This document shows, one piece after another, positions 35,601 through 43,209 of a stretch of DNA of 51,547 bases. The notes under the pieces are model-generated. The model was not told the DNA's origin, made no database searches, and saw only the letters and a list, made by a program, of their open reading frames with translations. The position numbers were made by a program, and so were the translations under genes. The first letter of the stretch is position 1. Each line of letters starts with the position of its first letter. The stretch is from an uncultured Clostridium sp. Its GTDB lineage: Bacteria > Bacillota > Clostridia > Clostridiales > Clostridiaceae. The DNA lies in assembly GCF_934754915.1 (NCBI RefSeq), contig NZ_CAKVKB010000012.1:1-51547 (forward strand), given 5' to 3'.

Positions 35601-36127
35601 ATACAGGTGGTCAATCTTCTAAAGCTACCCCAGCTGCTGCAATCGCTAAATTTGCTGCATCAGGTAAGAAGACTAAGAAGAAAGATCTTGGTATGATGGC
35701 TATGACTTATGGATATGTATATGTAGCACAAGTTAATATGGGAGCTGACAGAAATCAAGTCCTTAAAGCAATATCTGAAGCTGAAGCTTATCATGGACCA
35801 TCATTAATTATAGGATATGCTCCATGTATTAATCATGGTATCAGAATTGGTATGGGTAACAGTCAGGAAGAAGCTAAGAGAGCAACTGCTTGTGGATACT
35901 GGCAGATGTACAGATATAACCCAACTTTAGTTGGAACTGATAAGAATCCATTTACTCTTGATTCAAAGGAACCAACAGCTGACTTTAAGGAATTCTTAAT
36001 GGGAGAAGTTAGATATGCTTCACTTGCTAAGGCATTCCCAGAACAAGCAGATGCATTATTTGAAAAGACTCATGCAGATGCTAAGGCTAGATTAGAAGGA
36101 TATAAGAAGCTTGCTAATCAAAAATAG
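32618..36127 (+). CDS. nifJ: Pyruvate:ferredoxin (flavodoxin) oxidoreductase, single-chain
   Basis: A 1169-residue homodimeric PFOR: pyruvate + CoA to acetyl-CoA + CO2 with ferredoxin or flavodoxin reduced. The domain order is complete. The N-terminal pyruvate domain has YPITPSSPMAEHVDEW; the CoA/linker domain follows. Two ferredoxin-type [4Fe-4S] motifs are CIQCNQCSLVCP (from Cys689) and CSGCGNCAQICP. The proximal-cluster motif is CAGCGETPY. TPP-binding is by ATGCSSIWGGSAPSTPY, GGDGWAYDIGYGG and SNTGGQSSKATP. Codon use is strongly biased (GCT, GGT, AAG), as expected for a very highly expressed gene. AGAGGGG precedes ATG 32618. Strong terminator downstream. Confidence 0.97.
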   Translation: MRKMKTMDGNTAAAHVSYAFTEVTAIYPITPSSPMAEHVDEWVAQGRKNIFGQPVKVMEMQSEAGAAGAVHGSLQAGALTTTYTASQGLLLMIPNMYKIAGEMLPGVFHVSARALATSALNIFGDHQDVMAARQTGFAMLAEGSVQEVMDLSAVAHLSAIKGKIPFLNFFDGFRTSHEIQKIEVLEYDELAKLVDWDAVKAFKAHALNPDHPVTRGTAQNADIYFQERESVNKYYNALPEVVEGYMAEITKLTGREYHCFDYYGAPDADRVIIAMGSVTDVCEETVDYLNANGQKVGVVKVRLYRPFSNERLIAAIPKTVKKIAVLDKTKEPGSAGEPLYLDVRNAFYGKADAPLVIGGRFGLGSKDPNPGHIAAVYANLSADEPKNGFTLGINDDVTNTSLVVTEDIDATPEGTTACKFWGLGSDGTVGANKSAIKIIGDHTDMYAQGYFFYDSKKSGGITVSHLRFGKKAIKSPYLINKADFVSCSNQSYVHKYNVLDGLKPGSTFLLNTIWSDEDLERELPPSYKRFIANNNIKFYTLNAVAIAQEIGLGGRINMIMQSAFFKLANIIPLEDAIKYLKQAVVTSYGKKGEKVVNMNNAAIDKGVESLHEVVIPEAWKSVKDEEAAPIKRATKFVKDIVIPMNRLEGDNLPVSAFTGMEDGTFEAGTAAFEKRGIAVNVPEWDADKCIQCNQCSLVCPHAAIRPILVNEDEKAKAPASAKIVDAKAIKSEEKLYYSMAVSTLDCSGCGNCAQICPAPGKALTMKPQASQAAQDEAWDYLVYDVTAKKNPMNKNTVKGSQFEQPLLEFSGACAGCGETPYAKLITQLFGDRMMVANATGCSSIWGGSAPSTPYTKNKEGHGPAWANSLFEDNAEFGLGMFLGVKAQREEIAEMAKAAIVAGDPAKAELQAWVDNMNEGANTREIAANLVDALEKSGTDAAKAILEKKEYFVKRSQWIFGGDGWAYDIGYGGVDHVLASGEDVNVFVFDTEVYSNTGGQSSKATPAAAIAKFAASGKKTKKKDLGMMAMTYGYVYVAQVNMGADRNQVLKAISEAEAYHGPSLIIGYAPCINHGIRIGMGNSQEEAKRATACGYWQMYRYNPTLVGTDKNPFTLDSKEPTADFKEFLMGEVRYASLAKAFPEQADALFEKTHADAKARLEGYKKLANQK

Positions 36128-36167
36128 ATTTTGAAAGTTTAATAAAATAGAATAAATTTGCGCGTGA

Positions 36168-36239
36168 ACAGGACTGCTGCATAAAGATTGATGCTGGATA
36201 TTACAGATAAAATCTTTCATGTAGCAGTTCTGTTTTTTT
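36168..36239 (+). terminator. PFOR terminator
   Basis: A long imperfect stem (36168-36190 with about 36211-36232, wobbles and a bulge) ends in a T7 run. Confidence 0.85.
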
Positions 36240-36307
36240 ATTTTTGTTATTAATTTTATAATTTTTAATTTAAATATATACATTTCAATAATAAAATTAC
36301 ATAATAA

Positions 36308-36350
36308 TTAAAGAAATCTTGAAGAGATTTCAGTATTTATTGTCAATTGT
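36308..36350 (+). repeat. Dispersed intergenic repeat, right-half copy (R6)
   Basis: TAAAGAAATCTTGAAGAGAT plus TTC gives the hairpin, followed by AGTATTTATTGTCAATTGTA. It matches the right half of the family; the left half is missing. Confidence 0.7.
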
Positions 36351-36430
36351 AAAAATAAATTTATGTTTAGGGTTTTAATTTTTATTAATACAGGTTAAAA
36401 TAAATACAACAACCAAAAGGAGGGTAAGTG

Positions 36431-36763
36431 ATGGATAAAGAATTAGAAAAATGCGCATGTGGTTCAGAATGTGGATGCGAAGATAATAATCATGACTGTG
36501 AATGTGGAAGCCACGATAATGGCAGCTGCGGATGTGGAGAAGATGAAAACTTCGTAGTTGATTTGGAAGATGAAAATGGAAATGTTATTACATGTCCAAT
36601 AATAGATGAATTCCAATACGAAGATAATCAATATTATTTAGTTCAAAATCCCAATGAAGATTCTGTTTACTTATTTAAATTAGTAGGGGAAGAATTAATT
36701 GTACCTGAAGAAAATGAATTTGAAAAAGTTTCAGCATATTATCAAAATGAATTAGCAGAATAA
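36431..36763 (+). CDS. DUF1292 protein with a Cys-rich CxC N-terminus
   Basis: A 110-residue acidic cytoplasmic protein. The C-terminal about 75 residues are a DUF1292 domain: VVDLEDENGNVITCPIIDEF, then DNQYYLVQNPNEDSVYLFKL. The first about 38 residues are unusual: eight Cys arranged as CAC, CGC, CEC and CGC, with two His, in a Gly/Asp/Glu-rich context, like a metallothionein or metal-chaperone tail. I infer binding of Zn, Cu or an iron species; DUF1292 itself has no known function to my knowledge. A GTG at 36428 immediately precedes ATG 36431; spacing from GGAGGG favours the ATG. Confidence 0.8.
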   Translation: MDKELEKCACGSECGCEDNNHDCECGSHDNGSCGCGEDENFVVDLEDENGNVITCPIIDEFQYEDNQYYLVQNPNEDSVYLFKLVGEELIVPEENEFEKVSAYYQNELAE

Positions 36764-37311
36764 TAAAATTATATTAAAGAATTGTTCCATTAAAGACTGT
36801 AGTTACAATATATGGTCTTTATGTAACAGTTCTTTTTAATTATACAGTAAATTATAGAGTTTTTTAAAATTCGTATCTAATTAATGTTAACGAAATTTAA
36901 TGAGTGTGAAGTTATTAAAATGTTATCCACGAAATGGGCATGGAGTATTCATTCTTTTATTGTGTGGAAAATTATAAAGCTTTTTACTTAAACCTTATAA
37001 TTTAACAGATAAAATAAGTATTTATTAATGTCTTTTTAAAATTACAGAAATATAGAAACTATCAAAAAATAAGGATGTTATGAAATAAGTTATCATTAAT
37101 TAATTACTGAGTTAAAACTTTAATTAAATAGCTGATTATTAGCTAAATGAACTATTTACATTGCTTTGCAATAATGATATATTTTTAATGGACGGGAATT
37201 GAAGAATAAGGAATAAAATAATGGATTTCTAATTGATATCTGCACATAGTATGATATTAATTGAAATATAAATACATAAGAAGTTGTATATATAATTGGA
37301 GGTAATAAGCA
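36764..37311. other. 548-bp intergenic region, largely unexplained
   Basis: After the terminator (to 36836), about 475 bp of AT-rich sequence precede aspC. It has one isolated DnaA-box-like TTATCCACG (36923-36931), which I do not take as an origin. I saw no open frame with a ribosome-binding site, no repeat copy and no clear promoter. Confidence 0.5.
36776..36836 (+). terminator. DUF1292 gene terminator
   Basis: Nested stems: AAAGAATTGTT with AACAGTTCTTT, and inside it AAAGAC with GTCTTT, ending in a T-run. Confidence 0.8.
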
Positions 37312-38505
37312 ATGAATTTATCAAAAAAGGCAGGCAATATAAGTCCATCAATAACTTTGGCCATTACAGCAAAAGCTAATGAATTGAAAGCTCAAGGTGT
37401 GGATGTAGTAAGCTTTGGGGCTGGTGAACCAGATTTTAATACGCCTGAAAATATAATGAATGAAGCTATAAAGGCAATGAAAGATGGAAAGACTAAATAT
37501 ACTCCAGCTGGAGGAATTTTAGATTTAAAGAAAACAATCTGTAATAAATTTAAAAATGATAATGATTTAGATTATGTACCAGAACAAATTATAATTTCTA
37601 CAGGGGCTAAGCAGTGCCTTGCTAATACATTTATGGCAGTTTTAAATCCAGGAGATGAAGTTTTAATACCTGTCCCATATTGGGTAAGTTATCCTGAGTT
37701 AGTAAAACTTGCAGATGGGGTACCTGTATTTGTAGAAACATCAAAGGAAAATAATTATAAATATACAGTTGAAGATTTGGAAAAAGCAGTTTCAAATAAA
37801 ACGAAAGCTGTTTTATTAAACAGTCCTAACAATCCAACAGGAACTATTTATCATAAAGATGAATTAGTAAAGATAGCTGAATTTGCTAAAAAGCATGATT
37901 TATTGATTATATCAGATGAAATATATGAAAAATTAATTTATGATGGAGAAAAGCATATAAGTATTGCTTCTTTAAGTAAAGATGCATATGAAAGAACTAT
38001 TGTTATCAATGGTGTGTCAAAAACATATGCGATGACAGGATGGAGATTAGGATATGCAGCTGCATCTAAAGAAATAATAAAGCTTATGACAAGTCTTCAG
38101 AGTCATATGACATCAAATACTAATACTATTGCTCAATATGCAGCAATAGAAGCTTTAAATGGACCTGTAGAAGAATTGAATAAAATGGTTAAGGAATTTG
38201 AAAAAAGAAGAAACTTCATGATAGATAGATTAAATGAAATTGAAGGTGTTTCAATCATAAGACCAAGTGGGGCATTTTATATAATGGTAAATGTTGAATC
38301 ATATTTCAATACTTCATTTAAAGGAGAAAAAATTGAAAATTCTTTAGATTTTGCAAAAGTTCTTCTTGATGAAGAAAAAGTTGCTGTTATACCAGGAGCT
38401 GGTTTTGGACTTGATCAATATATAAGATTATCATATGCTACTTCAATGGATGTTATAGAAAAAGGAATTGATAGAATAGCAGAATTTTTGAAAAAAATAA
38501 AATAG
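37312..38505 (+). CDS. aspC: Aspartate (class I) aminotransferase
   Basis: A 397-residue fold-type-I PLP enzyme, probably aspartate:2-oxoglutarate transaminase. Landmarks: FGAGEPDFNTPENI, KYTPAGGILDLK, PVPYWVSYPEL, NSPNNPTGT (Asn174 contacts PLP), SDEIYEKLIYDG (Asp202, Tyr205), GVSKTYAMTGWRLGYAA with PLP-binding Lys237 and Arg245, and near the C-terminus QYIRLSYAT with the substrate-carboxylate Arg. Length and motifs match the subgroup I-gamma enzymes of Firmicutes. GGAGGTAA is 7 bases before the ATG. Monocistronic with a terminator. The exact amino donor cannot be proved. Confidence 0.9.
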   Translation: MNLSKKAGNISPSITLAITAKANELKAQGVDVVSFGAGEPDFNTPENIMNEAIKAMKDGKTKYTPAGGILDLKKTICNKFKNDNDLDYVPEQIIISTGAKQCLANTFMAVLNPGDEVLIPVPYWVSYPELVKLADGVPVFVETSKENNYKYTVEDLEKAVSNKTKAVLLNSPNNPTGTIYHKDELVKIAEFAKKHDLLIISDEIYEKLIYDGEKHISIASLSKDAYERTIVINGVSKTYAMTGWRLGYAAASKEIIKLMTSLQSHMTSNTNTIAQYAAIEALNGPVEELNKMVKEFEKRRNFMIDRLNEIEGVSIIRPSGAFYIMVNVESYFNTSFKGEKIENSLDFAKVLLDEEKVAVIPGAGFGLDQYIRLSYATSMDVIEKGIDRIAEFLKKIK

Positions 38506-38531
38506 CAGACAATAAAAACTGTAAAAATACT

Positions 38532-38560
38532 GACTCACATGTATTTGATGTGAGTCTTTT
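38532..38560 (+). terminator. aspC terminator
   Basis: GACTCACAT (38532-38540) pairs with ATGTGAGTC (38548-38556), then TTTT. Confidence 0.8.
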
Positions 38561-38784
38561 GATTGTTTGATTGAAAATATTTATTTTGTGAAAATAAAAT
38601 TTTCTGTTAAAATGAAAAAATTTCTTTAACTTACTTGTTATATCATAATTGTTTTTGTAACATAGTAGTATAGAAGTTATTTTTATCTGCCGTTTTAATG
38701 TTTCATAATATTAAAAAAGTTTCTGGTAAGAATTGTGAGGTCTTATATAGCATAAAATTATAAAATGAAGGTGGAATAATAACA

Positions 38785-39426
38785 TTGAAAAAACTTGCCA
38801 TATTTGATATTGATTATACTATAACAAAAAAAGAAACCCTTATGGAGTTATTTAAGTATACTGTCAAAAATAAAAAGACAAATATTAGATTTCTGCCAAG
38901 AGCGGTATATTGTGGATTGATGTATCTTATAAATGTTTATGATGAAAAAAAAGTTAAGGAAACTTTTTTAAAATTCATAGATAAAATAAAAGAAGAAGAT
39001 TTGTCAGCTCTTGTGAAAAACTTTTATAATGACAGGTTGAAAAATATACTGTATAAGGATGCAGTTGACATGATGAAAAAATTAAAAAATGAAGGGTATG
39101 ATATATATCTTATATCTGCATCACCTGAATTTTATGTTAAAGAATTTTATGCTATAAAAGAAGTGGATAAAATTATTGGAACAAAGTTTAAATTTGATAA
39201 TGGTGTTTTTTCTAGAAAGATGGATGGAGAAAACTGTAAGGGTGAAGAAAAAGTAAAAAGGTTAAAATCTTATTTAAAGGAAAATAATATAGCTGTAAAT
39301 TTTAAGGAGTCGTATATGTTTTCTGATTCACTTTCTGATAAGCCATTATTAGATTTAGTTGGAAAGCCATATTTGATAAATTATAAAAAGAAATATAATT
39401 CAATAAAGATATTGAATTGGAAATAA
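38785..39426 (+). CDS. HAD-superfamily phosphatase, subfamily IB (SerB-like)
   Basis: A 213-residue phosphatase. Motif I is FDIDYTIT (nucleophile Asp8, acid Asp10), motif II LISASPEFYVKEF, motif III Lys in the KGEEKVKRLK region, and motif IV MFSDSLSDKPLLD. It resembles the IB group that includes phosphoserine phosphatase-like enzymes; the substrate is unknown. The start is TTG 38785 after AAGGTGG (about 10 bases). The class IV aminotransferase gene begins 19 bp downstream, so the two form an operon. Confidence 0.85.
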   Translation: MKKLAIFDIDYTITKKETLMELFKYTVKNKKTNIRFLPRAVYCGLMYLINVYDEKKVKETFLKFIDKIKEEDLSALVKNFYNDRLKNILYKDAVDMMKKLKNEGYDIYLISASPEFYVKEFYAIKEVDKIIGTKFKFDNGVFSRKMDGENCKGEEKVKRLKSYLKENNIAVNFKESYMFSDSLSDKPLLDLVGKPYLINYKKKYNSIKILNWK

Positions 39427-39445
39427 AAGGGGATGTAATGACACT

Positions 39446-40177
39446 ATGGAAGAGAAGGTTATTTATGAAGTGCTAAGAGTTATTGAAGGAAAGCCTATCT
39501 TTCTTGAAGCACATATAAAGAGAATGGAAAATTCATTTAAGCTTGTAAATACTGAATTTCCATTAAATTATGAAGAGATACTAATGAAAATACAGAAACT
39601 TATAAAAGATGAAGGGAAAAAAGCAGGAAATATAAAACTAACTTATGGATTAAACACAAAAGAATTCAAAGTGTTTTTTATAAAACATTCATATCCAACA
39701 GATGAAATGTATAAGAAGGGTGTAAAGACTATACTGTATTTTGGTGAAAGAAATAATCCTAATGCAAAAATAGTAAATGATGATTTTAGAAGCAAGGTTA
39801 ATGATGAAATTCTTAAACATAATGCATTTGAAGCAATTTTGGTTGATAGAAATGGGTTTATTACAGAAGGAAGCAAATCGAATATATTTATGGTTAAAGG
39901 AAATGAATTAATTACTTCACCGGTAAAAGCAGTCCTTCCAGGAGTAACAAGAGGAGAAATAATAGAGATTGCACGAAAGATAGGAATAAATGTCAGAGAA
40001 GAAGAATTTAAATTTAATGATATTAATAAGCTTGACGGTATATTTATATCAGGAACTTCACCAAAAGTTCTTCCTATAAATCAAGTAGATACAATAAAAA
40101 TAAATCCTGAAAATGAAATAATAAAAAAATTGTCTGATGAATATAATAAGGAAATTGACAGATATTTGAGAAGATAG
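39446..40177 (+). CDS. Class IV aminotransferase (BCAT/DAAT/ADC-lyase fold)
   Basis: A 243-residue fold-type-IV PLP enzyme. The PLP Lys is probably Lys117 in DDFRSKVNDEI, and the fold signature ILVDRNGFITEGSKSNIF (Glu141) follows, then VLPGVTRGEIIEIARKIG and FISGTSPKVLPI. It is shorter than branched-chain aminotransferases (about 300-360) and fits aminodeoxychorismate lyase (PabC) or D-amino acid transaminase size. The specific residues do not let me choose. It follows the HAD phosphatase gene in the same operon and precedes the chemotaxis operon. Confidence 0.82.
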   Translation: MEEKVIYEVLRVIEGKPIFLEAHIKRMENSFKLVNTEFPLNYEEILMKIQKLIKDEGKKAGNIKLTYGLNTKEFKVFFIKHSYPTDEMYKKGVKTILYFGERNNPNAKIVNDDFRSKVNDEILKHNAFEAILVDRNGFITEGSKSNIFMVKGNELITSPVKAVLPGVTRGEIIEIARKIGINVREEEFKFNDINKLDGIFISGTSPKVLPINQVDTIKINPENEIIKKLSDEYNKEIDRYLRR

Positions 40178-40236
40178 AATATCTGTAATTAGACTTCACA
40201 GAAATCTAAAAATTCATATAAAATTGTATCTCCCTG

Positions 40237-40245
40237 TGGTATACT
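40237..40245 (+). promoter_or_regulatory. Extended -10 promoter of the fapA-che operon
   Basis: TGGTATACT: TG one base before TATACT (40240-40245), about 22 bases before the GGAGGA of fapA. No sigma-28 element is visible here. Confidence 0.5.
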
Positions 40246-40278
40246 AAAAGCAATAAGTATTTTTATGGAGGATTAGTT

Positions 40279-42234
40279 ATGAATTTAATATTTTCAGCAG
40301 GAAGTATTGATAAATGTCTGCAAAAAGCAGCAGAAAAACTAAATATTGATAAAAATAATATTGATTATAAAGTGATAAAAGAAGAAAGACATTTTTTTAA
40401 GAAAACAATAACTATAGAGGTATATCAAGAAGATAATGCTTCTATAGAAAATAATAAACATAAAAAAAATACAATAAATGATGGTCAGGGTATAGAGAAT
40501 TATTCATATGGTGCTAGAGTACATAATGGGAAAATAATAATAAAATCTCTTGGAAATGAATCAATTACTATAAAATCATGTGATGGGGTTGATTTGATCC
40601 TAAATGGAGAAAAGACTGATTTGATTGAAAATGCTAATGAATCTGATGCTATAGAATATCATATTGAAGAAGATTCTGAACCAGAAAAAAGAATGGAAAT
40701 ATTTGTTTCTAAGGATAAAATGGAAGCATATGTTACAATAATATCGATTCCTAAAAAGATATATGCATTAGAAGATTGTGAGTTTACTAAAAATCTTATA
40801 TTGAAAAAAATTGTATCTGAAAAACAATATGCACCTAAATATACGAAAGAAGAAATAAAAAATGCATTAAAAGATAGAAATGTAGTTTTTGGATTTTTAG
40901 AGGATAATATTAATGAGTTATGCAGAAATGAAAATTCTGAGGAAGTATTAGTTGCAAAAGGTGTACAAGCAGTTGAGGGGATACCTGAAAAAATTGAAGT
41001 TCTGTTTAAAGACTCAGATAAACTTGAAGAAAGTGATGGAACAGAAGAAAAAATTGATTATAGAAATAGGTTTATGTTAGCAACAGTGCAGGCAGGAAAA
41101 GAAATAGCCAATATTATTCCAGCTGTGCCAGGTAAAGATGGTAAAGATGTTTATGGAAACGATGTTAAATGTAGGGATATTCAAAAAATAAAATTTAAAA
41201 TTGGTGAAGGCTGCAAATATGAAAATAACAAAGTTATAGCTGTTGTGGAAGGAAAACCTTCATTTAAATCTAATACATTCAAGGTTCATCAAGTTTATCA
41301 GGTTGAAGAGGTAGATTTAAGCACAGGAAATATAAATTTTGTTGCAGATGTAGAAGTACAGAAAAATGTTCGTGAAGGCATGGAAATAGTAGCTGGTAAT
41401 ACTGTTTTTGTTGGAAAGAATGTAAACTCGGCAAAAATAACTGCTTCAAGTAACATAACTATAAATGGAAATATAATTAATTCTACTATCATTGCAGGAG
41501 AAAACAGCATAAACAAAAAGAAATATTTAATGGATTTAAAGGATGCAAAAAATACAGTTGGTGATTTATTTTCAGCTGTCAATCAGATTAAGGATAATGA
41601 TATACTCCATGGGAAAAATATAGGAGAAATTATAAAGATATTAATTGAAAATAAATATAAATCATTAATTTCAATATGTGAAAACATATTGGATGAATGT
41701 AAAAATCAAGGCATTAAAGATTCACCTATAACATCATTTATAAGAGAAAAAATAATAGGATTTGGTCCTTTAAATATAAGCGAAGCAGAGGAATTAATTG
41801 AATTTGAGGAACTTTTACAGGAGGAAATAGATGAAATGGAAGAATTCCAATCAGAAAGTGCTGATGTATATGCGGAATATATACAGGGATCAAAAATAGA
41901 ATCTATAGGGAATGTTTTTATTAATGGAAAAGGACAGTATACTTCAGAAATAACTGCAGTGAAAAATATTGAATTTTCTAAAGAAAATTCAGTGTGTAGG
42001 GGAGGAATTCTTTCAGCTGGAAAAGAAATAAAATTAAAGACTGTTGGAAGTGAAGCTGGAGTAAATACAATTCTAAAAGTTCCTAAAGAAGGGATTATTA
42101 CAGCTGATGTAGCATATAGTAATACAGTATTTTGTTTTGGTGACAAACAGATGGTATTAGATGTATCATCTAAAAATGTAAAAGCATATGTAGATGAAAT
42201 GGGGGACATAACAATCGATAAATTACGTTTGTAG
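40279..42234 (+). CDS. FapA/DUF342 family protein
   Basis: A 651-residue cytoplasmic protein. The N-terminus (about 1-55) resembles the Jag-N/FapA N-terminal domain (AGSIDKCLQKAAEKLNIDK). The central and C-terminal parts are the DUF342 (FapA) domain, a beta-helix-like array seen in IPAVPGKDGKDVYGNDV, NINFVADVEVQKNVREGMEI and ITINGNIINSTIIAGE, with a coiled-coil insertion (about 430-540). FapA proteins occur beside flagellar and chemotaxis genes in Firmicutes and Vibrio and are linked to polar localisation or flagellar assembly; mechanism is unclear. First gene of the che operon, cheW 12 bp downstream. Confidence 0.82.
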   Translation: MNLIFSAGSIDKCLQKAAEKLNIDKNNIDYKVIKEERHFFKKTITIEVYQEDNASIENNKHKKNTINDGQGIENYSYGARVHNGKIIIKSLGNESITIKSCDGVDLILNGEKTDLIENANESDAIEYHIEEDSEPEKRMEIFVSKDKMEAYVTIISIPKKIYALEDCEFTKNLILKKIVSEKQYAPKYTKEEIKNALKDRNVVFGFLEDNINELCRNENSEEVLVAKGVQAVEGIPEKIEVLFKDSDKLEESDGTEEKIDYRNRFMLATVQAGKEIANIIPAVPGKDGKDVYGNDVKCRDIQKIKFKIGEGCKYENNKVIAVVEGKPSFKSNTFKVHQVYQVEEVDLSTGNINFVADVEVQKNVREGMEIVAGNTVFVGKNVNSAKITASSNITINGNIINSTIIAGENSINKKKYLMDLKDAKNTVGDLFSAVNQIKDNDILHGKNIGEIIKILIENKYKSLISICENILDECKNQGIKDSPITSFIREKIIGFGPLNISEAEELIEFEELLQEEIDEMEEFQSESADVYAEYIQGSKIESIGNVFINGKGQYTSEITAVKNIEFSKENSVCRGGILSAGKEIKLKTVGSEAGVNTILKVPKEGIITADVAYSNTVFCFGDKQMVLDVSSKNVKAYVDEMGDITIDKLRL

Positions 42235-42246
42235 GAGGAAGAGGAT

Positions 42247-42705
42247 ATGTCATTAGATAATATTAGAAAGATAATTATTTTTGGATTAAATGGAGAGCGT
42301 TATGCAGCTGATATTAAAGAAGTAGAAAGAATACTTGGGTATGAGGAGCCTACAGCCCTTCCAGAAGCACCTGCTTTTGTAAAGGGAGTAATAAACCATG
42401 AAGAAAAAATCCTGCCAATTATAAGCCTTTTAAATAAGTTTAAGATTGGAAAGGAAGATTATACTGGAGAAAGAAAGATAATTGTTGTAAAGAGGCAAGA
42501 AAAAAAATTCGGTATAATAGTAGATAGTGTCTACGAAGTTACTGACATTGATAATAGCATAATTGAAGAAACACCTGAAATAACTAATACGACAGAAAGA
42601 AAGTATATAAGTGGACTTATAAAGCTTGAAAATAATATAATCATATTATTGGATCTAGAGAAAATATTATCAGTGGAAGATGAAGAAAACATTTTTAGGG
42701 GGTAA
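42247..42705 (+). CDS. cheW: Chemotaxis coupling protein CheW (first copy)
   Basis: A 152-residue CheW-like beta-barrel protein. It reads IIFGLNGERYAADIKEVERIL, then APAFVKGVINHEEKILPIISL (receptor/CheA docking region) and FGIIVDSVYEVTDI. It bridges chemoreceptors and the P5 domain of CheA under the membrane. A second cheW lies at 48436; this one is slightly longer. TAGGAGGAAG precedes ATG 42247. cheD starts 2 bp after its stop, so the genes are translationally coupled. Confidence 0.9.
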   Translation: MSLDNIRKIIIFGLNGERYAADIKEVERILGYEEPTALPEAPAFVKGVINHEEKILPIISLLNKFKIGKEDYTGERKIIVVKRQEKKFGIIVDSVYEVTDIDNSIIEETPEITNTTERKYISGLIKLENNIIILLDLEKILSVEDEENIFRG

Positions 42706-42707
42706 AA

Positions 42708-43196
42708 ATGGGGAATAATGAGGTTAAAGTTGGAATAGCTGATTTAAATCTGGTCCTTGATCCTGGAACAATAATGACTATAGGTTTAGGATCGTGCATT
42801 GGAATTGCGTTGTATGATAAAGTATTAAAAGTTGCTGGTTTATCACATATTATGCTTCCAGATAGTACACAATTTAAAAATGTAACTAATCCAATGAAAT
42901 TTGCAGATTCGGCAATTCCTATACTTGTAGAAAAAATGCAGAAACAGGGATGCAAAAAACAGAATATTATTGCAAAAATTGCAGGTGGAGCATCAATGTT
43001 TAATTTTAGTGATAAAAGCATAATAAGTGATATTGGAAAGAGAAATAGCGAAGCTGTAAAAAAAGCACTTAATGATGTAGGAATACCTATAATTGCAGAA
43101 GACACTGGAGGAAACAAAGGGAGGACAATGATACTTGAAGCAAGTACTGGTAAAGTTACATTAAAGATTGTTGGAAAAGGTATAGTTGAACTTTAG
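42708..43196 (+). CDS. cheD: Chemoreceptor glutamine deamidase CheD
   Basis: A 162-residue enzyme that deamidates Gln on chemoreceptors and also stimulates CheC. The catalytic Cys30 lies in TIGLGSCIGIALYD and His47 in AGLSHIMLP, with a Thr expected upstream. AKIAGGASMF and ENTGG-like EDTGGNKGRTM are also family-typical. The CheC partner is in the same operon, as in Bacillus and Thermotoga adaptation systems. Its stop is 13 bp before cheB. Confidence 0.93.
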   Translation: MGNNEVKVGIADLNLVLDPGTIMTIGLGSCIGIALYDKVLKVAGLSHIMLPDSTQFKNVTNPMKFADSAIPILVEKMQKQGCKKQNIIAKIAGGASMFNFSDKSIISDIGKRNSEAVKKALNDVGIPIIAEDTGGNKGRTMILEASTGKVTLKIVGKGIVEL

Positions 43197-43209
43197 TGAG
43201 GTGATGAGG

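Larger units (their letters stand above)
36128..36430. other. Intergenic region with a terminator and a half repeat
   Basis: This 303-bp gap contains the PFOR terminator and repeat R6; the remainder is AT-rich with no visible feature other than the AAAGGAGGG ribosome-binding site of the next gene. Confidence 0.6.

Noticed and set aside
36923..36931. TTATCCACG, a DnaA-box-like site
   Set aside because: A single imperfect box with no cluster, no dnaA/dnaN and no AT-rich unwinding arrangement; not an origin.
42195..42221. TGAA-N15-ATCGATAA upstream of the first cheW
   Set aside because: The -35 has a mismatch in its core and the site lies inside the 3' end of fapA in an apparently continuous operon; more likely chance.
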